Assembly: GCA_037042915.1 (NCBI GenBank)
Contig: CM073203.1
Coordinates: 2,542,001 to 2,606,000 of the forward strand
From: Auricularia sp. M13
Taxonomy: Eukaryota; Basidiomycota; Agaricomycetes; Auriculariales; Auriculariaceae
Length of the DNA stretch: 64,000 nt
Direction: 5' to 3'
Shown: in pieces, positions 53,930-64,000 of the stretch
How the letters are laid out: each line of letters starts with the position of its first letter
Numbering within the stretch: position 1 is the first letter of the stretch
Translations under genes and position numbers: made by a program
Notes under the pieces: generated by a model
What the model was told of the DNA's origin: nothing
Database searches by the model: none
The model's input: only the letters and a program-made list of their open reading frames with translations

Positions 53930-55121
53930 TCAGCTGAGTTGCAGCCTCTTTGGGACTGAGCACATGCCTGTGTTAGGCTTGACCTTCTTTACAGGAGCTG
54001 CCGGAATCTGCACAGGCTCGCTTTCCTTGTGCTTGCGCTTGAGCTCGGGCGCCGGAGTTGAACGCAGCTCCTGCTTGACCACAGCCTTCTTCATGTACGT
54101 CTGAGTCCATGACGGATAGTGCTTGGTGGCCAGCGCGTCGAGCTTCCAGTCGCATTCGCAGCACTCGAGGAACCAGAAGTCCCGGTAGACTGCCCGACGG
54201 AGTAAGTTGATAGCGTAGTCGTCGGCGGCACCCCAATTCTCCGGCGCACGTCCTTCGATCCGAAGTTGGTGCCAGACACCTCGCATGCACCGGAGAATGG
54301 CTTCAAAGATGACAAACTCCACGATGAAGCCATGTTCGTCCTCAACGTATGGCAGTGGAGCAAACTTAGGCTTGCCATTAGCTGCTGTCGAATTGACTGA
54401 CGATGACGAAGTTTTGGCTGCAGTTGTCTGCTTCCAGTGTTTGACACCGGGGAAGTCCTTCTGGCGGAGGCGGATACGCTTGGCTGGATTGACTTTCTGA
54501 ACGAGCTGCTCATGGGTGGTGAGTAGAGTATTATGTTGAGCTCTGAGAATGCTTGTCAAGCGAACGTCAATCACAGTATAGAGTTGCACGCACTTCAAAC
54601 TAGCATGCTCTGTTTCCAAAAGCTGCACATGAGCTCGAAGGAGCGTAAGCTCCTGTTCGTGACCGCAACTGCCATCCATAGGGAGGTCCATGTCGAGCGG
54701 CAAGTCGTTCAAGAGCTATATTGTCCAACAGCAGCCGCGTCAGCTAAGCAAAGATAGAAGGGTGCGCAAAAACCTCGAGTCTGCCAGGACCTGGAGACGA
54801 GCTCCAGCCAGAAGTATGGTCATCCTGGCTGTCTGTTGGCTGCATTGAGTGTGCTGAATATACTGATGGAGAGAAGGAGGTGTGAGAGCGGGAACCAGCA
54901 CGCGACTGGGAGCTAGATGTTGTTGATAATGCGAAGGTATGAGGATGTCGCAGCGCTGTGCCCAAAGGCGGATAGCCTGCAGATGTACCATCTGAACTAA
55001 GGTGACGATTAGCATGCATTAACGAAGAGAGTAGAGTTAGAGAGAGAATGAGGTAGAGATTTTCACCGGGATCTTTACTTCCGAAGCCGGTGCACGAGTG
55101 CTGCCTCTGACCCAAGGGCAT
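53930..55121 (-). CDS. Unknown protein, probable accessory gene next to the Plavaka-type transposase
   Basis: Three exons from ATG 55121-55119 fit in phase: an N-terminal exon to SKDP, intron GTGAAAAT...CCTTAGTTCAG with branch TGCTAATC, a Ser/Thr-rich exon to PGPGRLE, intron GTTTTTGC...CAATATAG, then LLNDLPLDMDLPMDG. The protein has about 340 residues. It shows a coiled-coil-like stretch (ELTLLRAHVQLLETEHASLK), a basic patch (NPAKRIRLRQKDFPG), and a conserved-looking core (IFEAILRCMRGVWHQLR; VYRDFWFLECCECDWKLDAL; KHYPSWTQTYMKK), ending in a Lys-rich tail. It lies 140 bp after the transposase stop, on the same strand. I do not recognise the family. DNA binding is a guess from the basic and coiled-coil parts. 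Confidence 0.6.
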
Positions 55122-57831
55122 GCTATTGTAGTCTTTCCCTGATATCAATTCCACACCAAGACTCTCTCAGCTACCAGGAAATTTGTTTCAGATGAGACGG
55201 GCTTTTCCTGAGCAGCGACAATGGAGAATTGCACACAGCGGCGAGCTCCGGAGAGCGTGTATTAGTCTGGTTCATCTATGACCTCTTCCACAGCACCCCC
55301 CATCTCCGCGAGCTCTAAGCCGGGCATCTCTGCTACGAATACACGATCCCTGAAATCCTCGCCCAGTAGCTCCGAATGAGGTGGCATAGCAACAACTCCA
55401 GTGATGCAAGAATACTCCACGACGCACAAACCGGCATCTCCCTGGTGTTGACAGGACCAAAGGGTGTTTGAAGAGAGCTTTAACAGCTCCAAGTCGGGTC
55501 GGGTGCACAGCGAGAGCATAACGAGCGTCTCGTCTTGACCGTTGACATTGAGTTCGAAGTAATATCGGACTTCCGCAAACTCGAGTTGCGCGTCAAGCCA
55601 GAGCTAATATACCAATAACTATCAGCTACCTTGCTCAGCGTGGTGAGATTACGTACCTTCACGTCTCGAGCACGACGAAGCCGGTCGAGCAGTTTCAGCT
55701 GCTCTTTCCAGAGGGAGCGCGCGACTTGACCGTTTGGAAGGCGGAGACGCGACCAGCGCCGTATCTTTCTATTCCAATCCCCGGCTGGTGCGGTACCCTT
55801 TTTGTCGAGGTAAACACAAAGGGCTTCGTATTCTGCAGGGCTGATCGTGCGAGCTGCAGTGTCGAGCGCGCGGAGCAGCACATAATCGTTCGAGAGCAGC
55901 TTGGAACCCCGAGGCAGCTGTGACTCCTTTGCTGCAGCACGATCAAGCGATGGGACCATTGCCTTGAGTGCATTGAGCTGTGCACGCTCGAGACCACGGC
56001 GCGAAAGGTTCTGGTATGGTGTCGAATGCTGCTTCAGGTCAGCAGTAGCAAGACCGATGAACCGCTCCATGGTCCACTGCGAATAGCAAGCGCTCGGCCC
56101 AAGTCTGATCGTCTCCGGAGCCCAGTGAGAAAGATTATGGATGCTCTGGCGCACAAAATGCATGCGGTCGAAGCGCCGATCGCAGAAGTACTCTTCAAAC
56201 TCATACGTGAATTCGAGAAGCAACCTCTGCGCGGTCAAGATCTGTGAGCGCGGCTTGGATTTCTGGTACAGAATCCGCACGCCCGCCACGAGCTTGCAGT
56301 AGATGGGAAACAGGTCCATGGGGATGATGCCGAGGAAGAGACCAGGCCCGAGACTGAAGAGGTAAAGTAGGTACTCCCAGGCCTTGTAGCCACTGTTGAT
56401 TTTCTCCGCAGGGTTGCGTGGCCCGCGGCCATACGACCCGGGCAGAAAGGAGATGCACCGAGCCACATCGCGGCCGTGGGCTTCCCATATTTCGCCCATA
56501 AGCACAGCCCAAGCCCATGTCTGCTTTGAGTCGGTATCGGAGCAGTCAAGCGTCCCGCGCAGGAGGTTGATGAACAAATCCGCAAGGTTGAGAATCTCGT
56601 GCATGGCGTCGCCAGGACACATGAGGGGAACGCCGAACGGAGTCCAGGCGCTCAGCCCACGTAGGATGCTTGGCTTGGCTATACCAGTCTCACGGCGGCG
56701 AAACTCGTACATTGCTTGCGTCGATGATGCAAGCACCCAGGCCAGTTTCCGCTCGTACGACGCCGTATCGGTTGTGCGACCACCGCGGATATCGACATCA
56801 TCGTGATCACAGCCCTCCATGACATAGTCATGGGGCTTCAAAAGCGCAGGGTAGTAATGCGAGCCTCCGCGGCCAGGTTTATGACGACCTGGAAGCTCGC
56901 AGAACAAGCGGCACCCGTACTTGCCATGATGCGGCACAAGGCCGCTGAAATGAATCGCGGCAACGCCGTCGGCGATGGCAAGGATGAGGCGAAGGATAGT
57001 TTGGTATGTGAGGCGGGTCTCCGCGTCGTAGACATGCAGGCCACCGGCGTTGTTGATGGCGGCAAGGTGGTAAAGCCCAGGGAATAGAAAGGAGTCGACG
57101 TTCTTCGGCTTTCCGGGTATAAATGCGCCAGGAAGAAGATAGCCCTGCTTGTAACGTATCCCATACGAAAAGTTGAGAATGCTCCACATGATGATCCAAC
57201 AGTCAGATGACTTGTTGCGATACAGCTGTGCACCATCCATCGAGACCATAAGCAATGTATCCGTTTCGAGGATAGCTCCGGAGTCGACAGCGTCGAGGAA
57301 AGCGTCGCCGCAGGTGAGATCATCGAAATTAGACAGGAAGCCGTCTCGCTCACGGACAGCGAGAAGGGCCCGCACACGGGCGTAGAAATATCGCATTGCT
57401 TTGGCGCGATCAGGATGCCGCCGCAACGCTTGGATCTGCGGTCCCAACAGGATGGTATCGAACGTTTGCACGGGCTTTCCGCGGCTGTCGTAGCGAGGTA
57501 GGTTGCACTCGGGGCAATTACGCAGCTGCTCAAATGGTCCAGTGTAAGCAACACAGGCTGAGGGACACATGTGTTTCTCCACTGCAAAGACGCCGCTGAG
57601 CTTGGCGATGCGGCGCTTCACCTGGTCCAGCGACAGGTACAAGTCCGCGTCCTCGGGGTGCGCTTCTTGCGCAGACTCCACAATCTCAGAATAACTGGCG
57701 TTGGAGCCGTTCCGAGTTGCCAGATACATACGGATGCAGTGCCGCGTTATCCGAGACTCCCTCGAGTCAATGTCAATGGCTTCGTTGGAGGGATGGGTTA
57801 GGTCATATAATTGCTCCTCTGTGAGGTCGCC

Positions 57832-58101
57832 TGTAAGGATTCGATTTTTTGCGGCAGTGCTGTTGCCTTCGAGGCACTGCTGTTGCTCGTCGTACCCCGA
57901 GTCAGGCCCGAGTCACGGGCAAGTCATTTACTTCATAGCCTCGATTTTGTACATATATAAGCAGGGAGCTCAGTGTCGGAGCTCCCCAGAACTTCTGGAA
58001 CACGGAGATATTCCGCCACTCACGACTCGAGTGACGCGCTTCCGCGTCTCAAGACTTCTAAACCGCAAGGATTAACCGGATTGATTCTGGTGAACCTTAC
58101 A
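57832..58101 (+). repeat. Left LTR
   Basis: 270 bp, TG...CA ends. A TATA-like CATATATAA lies at 57952-57960, followed by a GC-balanced R/U5-like region with the palindromic GGGAGCTC and GGAGCTCCCC. Confidence 0.92.
57951..57960 (+). promoter_or_regulatory. TATA box of the LTR promoter
   Basis: ACATATATAA in the middle of the left LTR, about 200 bp upstream of the gag start at 58160. The same site is present in the right LTR near 60448-60457. Confidence 0.6.
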
Positions 58102-58159
58102 TTTTTTGAGTGTATTCTTTTCGTGTTTCTTTTCCTTTTCTCACATTTATCTCGCTGAT

Positions 58160-60289
58160 ATGCAGCCAGCAGGGACTGATCACCCCTTCTGGCCCGCATC
58201 CGGCGGGAAACGGTCTGCATCGGAGTTTGCTTGCCGGCAAGCCACTTCGATAGTGACTACCACCGTGCCGGGCGTCAACACCGCCTGGCGCAACACTGGT
58301 CGCAACAGCGCCGTCTTCGGGCATCTGCCGCCCGTCACGGTTCTGCCGCCACCACCATCACTAACCCGTCCATCGTCGTCGCCTCTGAGCTTGGCCAGCT
58401 CATGCCACGACTTTCGGACACCTACGGCATGCATCGTGAATGCTGTGCTGCTGGAGTATGACCCGCTGACGGGTCTGCTGCCCGTAAGGCCGCGCAGCGC
58501 CGTCTGGGCCTCGATGCCGCCGTTCTCGGCACTCAGGACTGCCGCGACAGTGGGCTTAGGTACGTTTTGTCGTTCCGGTCCGCCGCCATCCCCTGTACCG
58601 CCGACTGAAAACCCGCTGTGCACGTCTGCGAGTGGCAGTGGGTTTGATAGGCTGCGCTTCGGACCAGCGTGTCCGCAGGCAGAGTCGACATTACCAGCCC
58701 AACGCGCTGCAGCGCTGTTGGAGGGCGGGCCTCGCGTGAGCCCGTCTAGCACCCATCCACGCGGGATGGAGGGCGCGGCGCTGCAACAGCCCGCGTCTAG
58801 AAGTTCTAGAGCGACGCTTGAGCCTCGCTCGCGTTCGCTATCGCTTGACGGGAATACTGACATTAGTTCATTCCCGCGAGCGTCCGCTGTGACCACGGCG
58901 GAAGGCGACTTAGATTCGCATTCCCAGCGACGGTTCATACCGCTGGAAGACGGGATGGGTGCATTCCCCGTTTCCCATCCTTGTATGGAAGGCGTTGGGT
59001 CCCGGTGGCCCGCGCAGGATAGGTTGCTAGATTGGTTAGCTGGCGTATGTATGATGCAACGTCCGGCTCTCAGGATATACACGGGTGATGACCTGTTGGT
59101 GAGGCCATGGCAAGCCAGACACGCGAGAAACAGCGCTTTTATCTCCTACATGCAAAACTGCACGGAGAAGCGCACTATTACCCGTGTTTCAGCTCAACAG
59201 CGGGAAGCAGCATCAGGACAAGAGATGGAGGGCGCCATGCCCATTTCACGGCCGCATGTGCCGCTTATACGCGCCTATGCGGCGTTGGTATTACCGCAAG
59301 GTGCTCGGCACCAGACACGTTCAGTTGAGCGCAATGAAGTGCGTCAGGACAAGGTCCTGCGCAAACTAAGGATTCCAATGCCGACCTATGATGGCTCAGA
59401 AGACCTAGCTGCATATGAAGCTTTTGTCTATGAGTGGGACTCATGGATACGGCCGTTTAGGCTTAGAGATCAGACTGCCGTGCAACTGATGTGCCATGCA
59501 CTCAAGGGTGAAGCCAAAGATTGGTTCATGATGCATGTTGCTCTCGATGACTACCCATGGACAATTCGGGAGATTTACCAGGAGCTCTGGGAGACTTGCT
59601 TTTCAGATGACTTCCGCGACCAATTGCGTGAGAAGCTCACAAATGCAAAACAGGATGGACGGCCAATCAAGGATTATGCAAAGGATTTGCGGAACTTGGC
59701 GGTCCGTTTCCCAGATATTGATGAACATGCGCTGAGACGCATCTTCTGGGATGGCACTGACCACTATATTCAATTGTTTTGGGCTGAGAAGGGCCGCAGT
59801 GTCGAATATGATGATATTTCCACACTGCTGATATATGCGCAGCGTGCAGAGCGACGGGAACGTCTCCTGAAGCGGCTGCTTGATGCCGAAGAACAGGAGC
59901 AGGACCAAGAATCCAAGGAAGCTGACACCAGAGGTAAGAATCTTGCTGCTGGTGAAGTACTGGATCAGAAACATGAAGAAGGCAAGGAGGATTCTGACGG
60001 CTTTGAGGATCCCGATGTCCAAGATCACGGTGTTGACGATGATGATGAAGGTGCTGAGGGTGAGGATTCCTGGGATGAAGACAATGATGAGCCAGAGGAT
60101 GGCCAAGATGAAGACTTTGATGATGAGTACCCTGAGGAAGGAGAATACTCAGATGAGGATTATGATGAAGACGACGAGCTGGAGCCTGAGGAAGGTGAGA
60201 CGCATCATGAGCACCTCCCTGACGAATCTTATGGGTCAGACGGAGAAGACGACCCTTCGGACGGTGAGTATGAGACCGAGAACTACTAA
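58160..60289 (+). CDS. Gag polyprotein of the LTR element
   Basis: 709 codons from ATG 58160; the frame is open from 58106. The N-terminal 400 residues are Pro/Ser-rich without motifs. A retrotransposon Gag domain follows (about residues 425-560): MPTYDGSEDLAAYEAFVYEW, LKGEAKDWFMMHV, WTIREIYQELWETCFSDDFR, GRPIKDYAKDLRNLAVRFPD. The C-terminal 130 residues are extremely acidic (Asp/Glu runs) with no Cys-rich zinc knuckle. No protease motif was found. In gypsy-type elements this domain is the capsid part. Confidence 0.82.
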   Translation: MQPAGTDHPFWPASGGKRSASEFACRQATSIVTTTVPGVNTAWRNTGRNSAVFGHLPPVTVLPPPPSLTRPSSSPLSLASSCHDFRTPTACIVNAVLLEYDPLTGLLPVRPRSAVWASMPPFSALRTAATVGLGTFCRSGPPPSPVPPTENPLCTSASGSGFDRLRFGPACPQAESTLPAQRAAALLEGGPRVSPSSTHPRGMEGAALQQPASRSSRATLEPRSRSLSLDGNTDISSFPRASAVTTAEGDLDSHSQRRFIPLEDGMGAFPVSHPCMEGVGSRWPAQDRLLDWLAGVCMMQRPALRIYTGDDLLVRPWQARHARNSAFISYMQNCTEKRTITRVSAQQREAASGQEMEGAMPISRPHVPLIRAYAALVLPQGARHQTRSVERNEVRQDKVLRKLRIPMPTYDGSEDLAAYEAFVYEWDSWIRPFRLRDQTAVQLMCHALKGEAKDWFMMHVALDDYPWTIREIYQELWETCFSDDFRDQLREKLTNAKQDGRPIKDYAKDLRNLAVRFPDIDEHALRRIFWDGTDHYIQLFWAEKGRSVEYDDISTLLIYAQRAERRERLLKRLLDAEEQEQDQESKEADTRGKNLAAGEVLDQKHEEGKEDSDGFEDPDVQDHGVDDDDEGAEGEDSWDEDNDEPEDGQDEDFDDEYPEEGEYSDEDYDEDDELEPEEGETHHEHLPDESYGSDGEDDPSDGEYETENY

Positions 60290-60328
60290 CTGGATGAAAT
60301 CGCATGCGGATGCATGCGGGAGGGCGAA

Positions 60329-60598
60329 TGTAAGGATTCGATTTTTTGCGGCAGTGCTGTTGCCTTCGAGGCACTGCTGTTGCTCGTCGTACCCCGAGTC
60401 AGGCCCGAGTCACGGGCAAGTCATTTACTTCATAGCCTCGATTTTGTACATATATAAGCAGGGAGCTCAGTGTCGGAGCTCCCCAGAACTTCTGGAACAC
60501 GGAGATATTCCGCCACTCACGACTCGAGTGACGCGCTTCCGCGTCTCAAGACTTCTAAACCGCAAGGATTAACCGGATTGATTCTGGTGAACCTTACA
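60329..60598 (+). repeat. Right LTR
   Basis: 270 bp, no difference from the left LTR noticed. Followed by the second TCGCC target copy and then by the continuing transposase gene. Confidence 0.92.
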
Positions 60599-61269
60599 TC
60601 GCCGTTGTCGAGAGAAGCAGACTTCAGCCTAGAAATAAAGTCCTGAGCCAGAGCAAGGTCGGATATGCGCGATGGTGGTAGGTTGTCAACACAGCGCTGC
60701 TGCAATAACTCCTCGTCCTCCTCCTCAGAATCGTCGAGAGAAGGCCCCGGACGATCTGCAAGGCTATCTGGATCCATTGGTGCATCCATCTCGTTTCGCT
60801 GCGGCGAAGACGGGCGTTGACTCTGCGACGGCGACAGTCTGAGGGAGGGGCTAGCACGCAAACCAAAGCCCGGAGAAGCTGGTTGGAAGCCGTTCTGGGC
60901 GTCTGGCAATGGTTCAAACGGTGGCGGAGGTGGGGAGATGGATTTCTGAAGACGGCGACGTTGAAGCTCCTGCATGGGCACAAATAATCGGTTACAGAAG
61001 CTCGAGAAACAAGTTAACACGCGAAAACGCACCCGTTCTGGCGTTCGCACCACTGGCTCTCGCGCTGGGGCACCATGCTCTTCTGCAGGTGTGTCTTCAC
61101 GGTCCTTGGCATGATAAAACCAAGTCCTTCGAGCTAGCCATTTGCCGCCATGGCAGAGGTTCGTACAAGTGCACCAAATGCGGCCATCTGCGTCGACGTC
61201 GCCGCACGAGGGCAGATCCTCGGCGTCCGCGTCGTGTATCCGACGTTTAACGCGGCCTGCACGGGCCAT

Positions 61270-61895
61270 AGACCAAGAATGTCGAGGGCAGAAGCCAGGA
61301 AGCCTCCAGCAGCAAGCAAAGCAAATAGCAGAGAGACGGCGCCAGAACGTGCGCCGTCCTGAGCGCGCTCACACGGCAAGCCACCCAGATATAACAAGCA
61401 AAGCAAGCCCTGGTCGTGGAATCGAAAGGCTGCACAGAGCCGCGCGCGATGTCGATAGTGGGCCTGTGTGCGACAAGCGATGTGCGCGCTCTGGAAGCCT
61501 TGCGCAGAGTCGAGTCGATCACCGAGTCACCTGCAATGCACAAGTCGAAACGTTCTGTGAAAACATTTATTACCAGACGATGTTATCTACTGTGGGATAG
61601 GCGTAGAAATGGATGAAGCAGCGAGATGCGCGCTGCATAGTTGCGCGTAGATAGGGGTACAGGTTGCACTGATGGCGCCAACCCCGACCGGATCCTGGCC
61701 GATCTGGGTCGTTCCGGGTAGCCGGACTTTTCACTGGGCATGAGGGTTGGACTGAACCTGAATTATGGTTCGATAAAAGCACTAGACAAGGGCCGGCACG
61801 TGCCGGCAGGGTCACCTTGCGCTCGCTGCGATGTGCAAGACAACTCTGGACGACTCTATTCTCGTTTCTAGCTCTATATGATATGCTTCTATCGT
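61270..61895. other. Flank between the transposase start and the next gene
   Basis: No gene is seen. It should hold the transposase promoter and perhaps one end of that transposon. A palindrome GCCGGCACGTGCCGGC lies near 61792-61807. I could not pair any terminal repeat with the left side. Confidence 0.4.
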
Positions 61896-62973
61896 TTACT
61901 CGCCGCACTGGCGCTTGCTCGGGCCCGATGCGGGCGTCCTCTGCCTCTTTGCTCGTGGGCGCATGGGAGACTGCGGGTGCTCCGGACGTTTGTGGTCTAG
62001 GACGTCCATTCGCGTGAGGATCGCGGAGATTATGTCCTTTGCCGGGCCAGGATTCGATCCGTTCTCTTTCGCTGGGAAGTTCCAGGCCTCGACAGTGAAG
62101 TGGAGCTCGACGAGAGCACCTTCAAGCTGGGAGCGGTAGTGCACTGGTTCAATCGGCTCGACATGCTTGTCATAGGCCAGAATGGGCACAACGTCGTACT
62201 TGTTCTCGGCCTTGAGCTCCTCGAACTCGGAGCTGAACGCGGATGGCATTGGCCACTCATCGATGTGGAAGGCTGGGCCGTAGTCCTTTGCCGCTGCGCA
62301 ATGGTTGTGTCAGGAGGCGGCCGGACTTCGTTTGTGGGTGGCTTACTGATTGCGGCGCCGTCGTCGGCATCGTTCTCAGCGGTGTCTGACATTGTGGCAT
62401 CACTGTCGTAGCTATCGCGCTCCTATAATCGTAATTCAGCACGGTGCGGACACAGTCGGCCGTGTTACTTACCTTAAATAGCTTGTGCTTGAACTTGACA
62501 GCACCGTTACTGTTGAAACCGTGGAAGACAATGACCTCGTCCTGCTTGGTGGGCTTGGTACGGCCACCTGCGGTGATGCGTTGTAGGTTTTCTACGACGC
62601 GCTGCCACGAATCGCGAAGGAGGATGTCGCCGGCCTTGTCGAGCGGATCGGGCTGAAGCAACTCGCCCGTAGCTGCAACTTTGGCCAGCTTTTTCACGGC
62701 GGATTTGCCACCGCCAGCGAGCTCGCCCTCAGGGAGTAACTTGAAACGGTACTGACCAGTGGCCACCCTGCCGATCACAACGAACGTCGCGGGGGTCTCT
62801 TGACCGGAGGGCTTGACCTCGCACAGACGCCGGTGCTTCGGGTTGATACCCTCGGTCCACTTGAGGCGTTTGAGGTCGATAACATTGTAGAGGAAGAGCG
62901 GATACTGCGAGAGGCGTTGAAAAGCGGCAGCAGCCAGGGAGGTGTTCGTCGAGTCAGGCGTTGTCTGCGTCAT
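61896..62973 (-). CDS. Hypothetical protein of unknown function
   Basis: Three exons in phase from ATG 62973-62971: to VKFKHKLFK, intron GTAAGTAAC...GATTATAG (about 62474-62424), then ERDSYDSDATMSDTAENDAD, a second intron GTAAGCCAC...TTGCGCAG (about 62350-62298), then AKDYGPAFHIDEWPMPSAFS to the stop TAA at 61898-61896. The protein has about 325 residues. The first part has conserved-looking blocks (FPLFLYNVIDLKRLKWTEG-like start, VVIGRVATGQYRFKLLPEGE, RVVENLQRITAG). The last part reads LEGALVELHFTVEAWNF and a Lys/Arg-rich end (PRAKRQRTPASGPSKRQ) that may be a nuclear signal. I do not recognise a domain. It resembles repeated hypothetical proteins of agaricomycetes near transposons, an impression from memory only. 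Confidence 0.65.
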
Positions 62974-63452
62974 GGGGAGATCTATGGTATGAGCCCCATG
63001 CTCGGGATAGCAAATTTATATATTCTGCGGTTGTATGGTGTGAAATCATGCTGTGTGCACTGAGACGCGCAGACGGTCTATGACAACTGAGACAACTACC
63101 ATGACGTTCGTGCTCAGTGGCGTACTCAATAGCATATAGCTCCGGACGTCATTCTTACTTATGCAGCTTGATGTTGCGTCAGGGTAAATCGGTGGCACTC
63201 AATTCAATTGTTATAGGTAAAAGATTATCCTACTGGATGATCCACTTTGAATCGCACAGGTTGTGCAATATTTAGTACTCAGTGCTCATGGTTACGAGGG
63301 CAACGAAGTGAGATGCGTTGGTATTGGCTGTCTCAGTGCATGCAGCATCTGAGCGGTGCGACTTGGCAAAGTGGATGGCGGAGAACGGGACACTTTCGTG
63401 CTTGTTGCATTTTGCATCTACCTGCCGCTCTCATACGTTGCTCAAAGTCAGA
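62974..63452. other. Intergenic region
   Basis: Divergent spacer between the hypothetical gene (minus) and the Helitron-like gene (plus). AATTTATATATTCTG at about 63010 is a TATA-like stretch on either strand. Nothing else recognised. Confidence 0.4.
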
Positions 63453-64000
63453 ATGGACGCTCTTCATGGTCTCACGAAAGTTCAAGTCCTCGCGCTGCTG
63501 CCTCATGTCAACTTTTCGAAATCCGAGCGCCGTAGCAAGGCAGCACTCTCTGCAGCAGTAGCCAGACTTCCGCAGGACGACCAGAACCGCTTGATTCAAT
63601 TCGCCGCAACTGGGCCTCCAAAGTCCACGGCCGGGAAGAGGAAGCGTGCGGTCAACGAGCCTAGCCATCGCCGTGTCTGTGCTCGCGTGGAGGAGAGTCG
63701 CGATACCGAGCCGGAGCCAGACTGCGACCCCGAGTTTCTCTACGTGCCAACCGAGACCGAGCTTCGCGATTGCTATGAGCGCGTCGAGGCAAAACTTCCA
63801 ACGCTAGTCTAAAGCGAGAGGTTTGTGCTGTCTGCGCTCAGGAATGTTCGTCCACGGAGGGTGTTCGCATGCCCGTCGATCAGTTACCGAACTCGCATTT
63901 ACTCGTCCCTAAGAAGCGCCACGCCCAGCACGCCACCTATGGTGACCAGCGTTTTCTGCTACTTTTCGGTGCTGTCCAAGAGATTGATGGGAGATACGCT
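63453..64000 (+). pseudogene. Helitron-like Rep/helicase gene, N-terminal part, frame broken, cut by the window edge
   Basis: ATG 63453 begins a helical, SAP-like segment (LTKVQVLALLPHVNFSKSER, AALSAAVARLPQDDQNRLIQ), a basic linker (AGKRKRAV) and an acidic one, ending at a TAA at 63810-63812. A different frame starting near 63818 gives REVCAVCAQECSSTEGVRM, then PVDQLPNSHLLVPKKRHAQH and GDQRFLLLFGAVQEIDGRYA, open to the window edge. The CAVCAQ zinc pair followed by LPNxHLL resembles the region before the helicase-like domain of fungal Helitron proteins. The two parts fit one protein if one base is missing near 63812, or if a short intron escapes me. Assignment rests on this motif only. Confidence 0.5.

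Larger units (their letters stand above)
57832..60598 (+). mobile_element. LTR retrotransposon encoding only Gag
   Basis: Two 270-bp direct repeats (57832-58101 and 60329-60598) start TGTAAGG and end CCTTACA. As far as I can read they are identical, so the insertion is young. A 5-bp target duplication TCGCC flanks it (57827-57831 and 60599-60603). The internal 2.2 kb holds one gag frame and no protease, reverse transcriptase or integrase. A purine-rich GGGAGGGCGAA lies just before the right LTR. No clear tRNA primer site was recognised after the left LTR. Its movement must depend on enzymes from another element. Confidence 0.93.
55262..61269 (-). pseudogene. Plavaka-type (CACTA-like) transposase, interrupted by an LTR retrotransposon
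   Basis: ATG 61269. The first exon has an N-terminal zinc motif (WCTCTNLCHGGKWLARRTWF) and an intron at about 61033-60971 (PER/ELQRRRLQ). The frame runs to LDNGD at 60604, where the LTR element (57832-60598) is inserted. It resumes in frame as LTEEQLYDLTHPSNEAID at 57826. Further on: CPSACVAYTGPFEQLRNCPEC (zinc ribbon), SMDGAQLYRNKSSDCWIIMW (first catalytic Asp block, about 57230), DSFLFPGLYHLAAI, CPGDAMHEILNLADLFINLL (second Asp, about 56590), and YSQWTMERFIGLATADLKQH (about 56060). A last intron (RARDVK/LWLDAQLEFAEVRYYF, about 55655-55607) leads to VRYYFELNVNGQDETLVML and the stop at 55262. This is the transposase type common in agaricomycetes, related to Transposase_21/Tnp2. No break other than the insertion was seen. 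The element's terminal repeats were not located. Confidence 0.88.

Noticed and set aside
52600-61900. CACTA-type terminal inverted repeats of the Plavaka element
   Set aside because: I scanned both flanks for a matching CACT(A/G) pair with a 2-3 bp duplication and found none that I could defend by eye.
1-64000. tRNA or rRNA genes
   Set aside because: No cloverleaf-like A/B box pairs or rRNA-like conserved stretches were noticed. A covariance-model scan would be needed to be certain.

Overview
The window looks like nuclear DNA of a basidiomycete fungus, most likely a mushroom-forming agaricomycete. The evidence is GC-rich coding DNA, dense short introns (about 40-60 nt, often with a CTAAT/CTGAC branch site), a fungal phenylalanine ammonia-lyase, a KRE6/SKN1-type cell-wall protein, and transposons typical of this group (a Plavaka-like CACTA transposase, an endonuclease/RT LINE, a Helitron-like gene). 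All gene models were read by eye from splice sites and protein motifs. No search was run.

Layout. Positions 1-9.7 kb are ordinary genome: a phenylalanine ammonia-lyase gene running off the left edge (minus), a fungal family-2 glycosyltransferase (minus), and a KRE6/SKN1-like GH16 gene (plus). Positions 10-50 kb are an accessory region built from segmental duplications. Two related families of large P-loop NTPase proteins with nuclease-like C-termini (Crinkler/CRN-like, here called A and B) occur as A1-B1-A2 and, further right, B2-A3. Pieces of the GH16 gene travelled with family A: a relic sits before A2, and an inverted, internally deleted copy sits before A3. A SAP-domain gene with duplicated exons (31.9-35.6 kb) has a partial copy fused head-on to the GH16 copy (48.9-50.2 kb).

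Both family-B genes are broken by transposons. B1 holds a 524-bp inverted-repeat element (217-bp arms, 9-bp target duplication), which was itself split by a 10.4-kb LINE (A-tail, 16-bp target duplication). B2 holds a 675-bp AT-rich element with an 8-bp duplication. Positions 52-62 kb contain a Plavaka-type transposase gene and an accessory gene. The transposase gene is interrupted by a 2,767-bp LTR retrotransposon with 270-bp LTRs that appear identical and a 5-bp duplication; it encodes only Gag. The right edge carries a hypothetical gene and the start of a Helitron-like gene.

How the parts relate. The left block is housekeeping and cell-wall metabolism. The rest is a transposon-rich arena in which the NTPase/nuclease pair has multiplied. 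The most interesting candidate system is this recurrent adjacency of family A (nuclease core without the catalytic lysine) and family B (intact D...QxK core). The clearest structural result is the nested insertion series that can be dated relative to each other.
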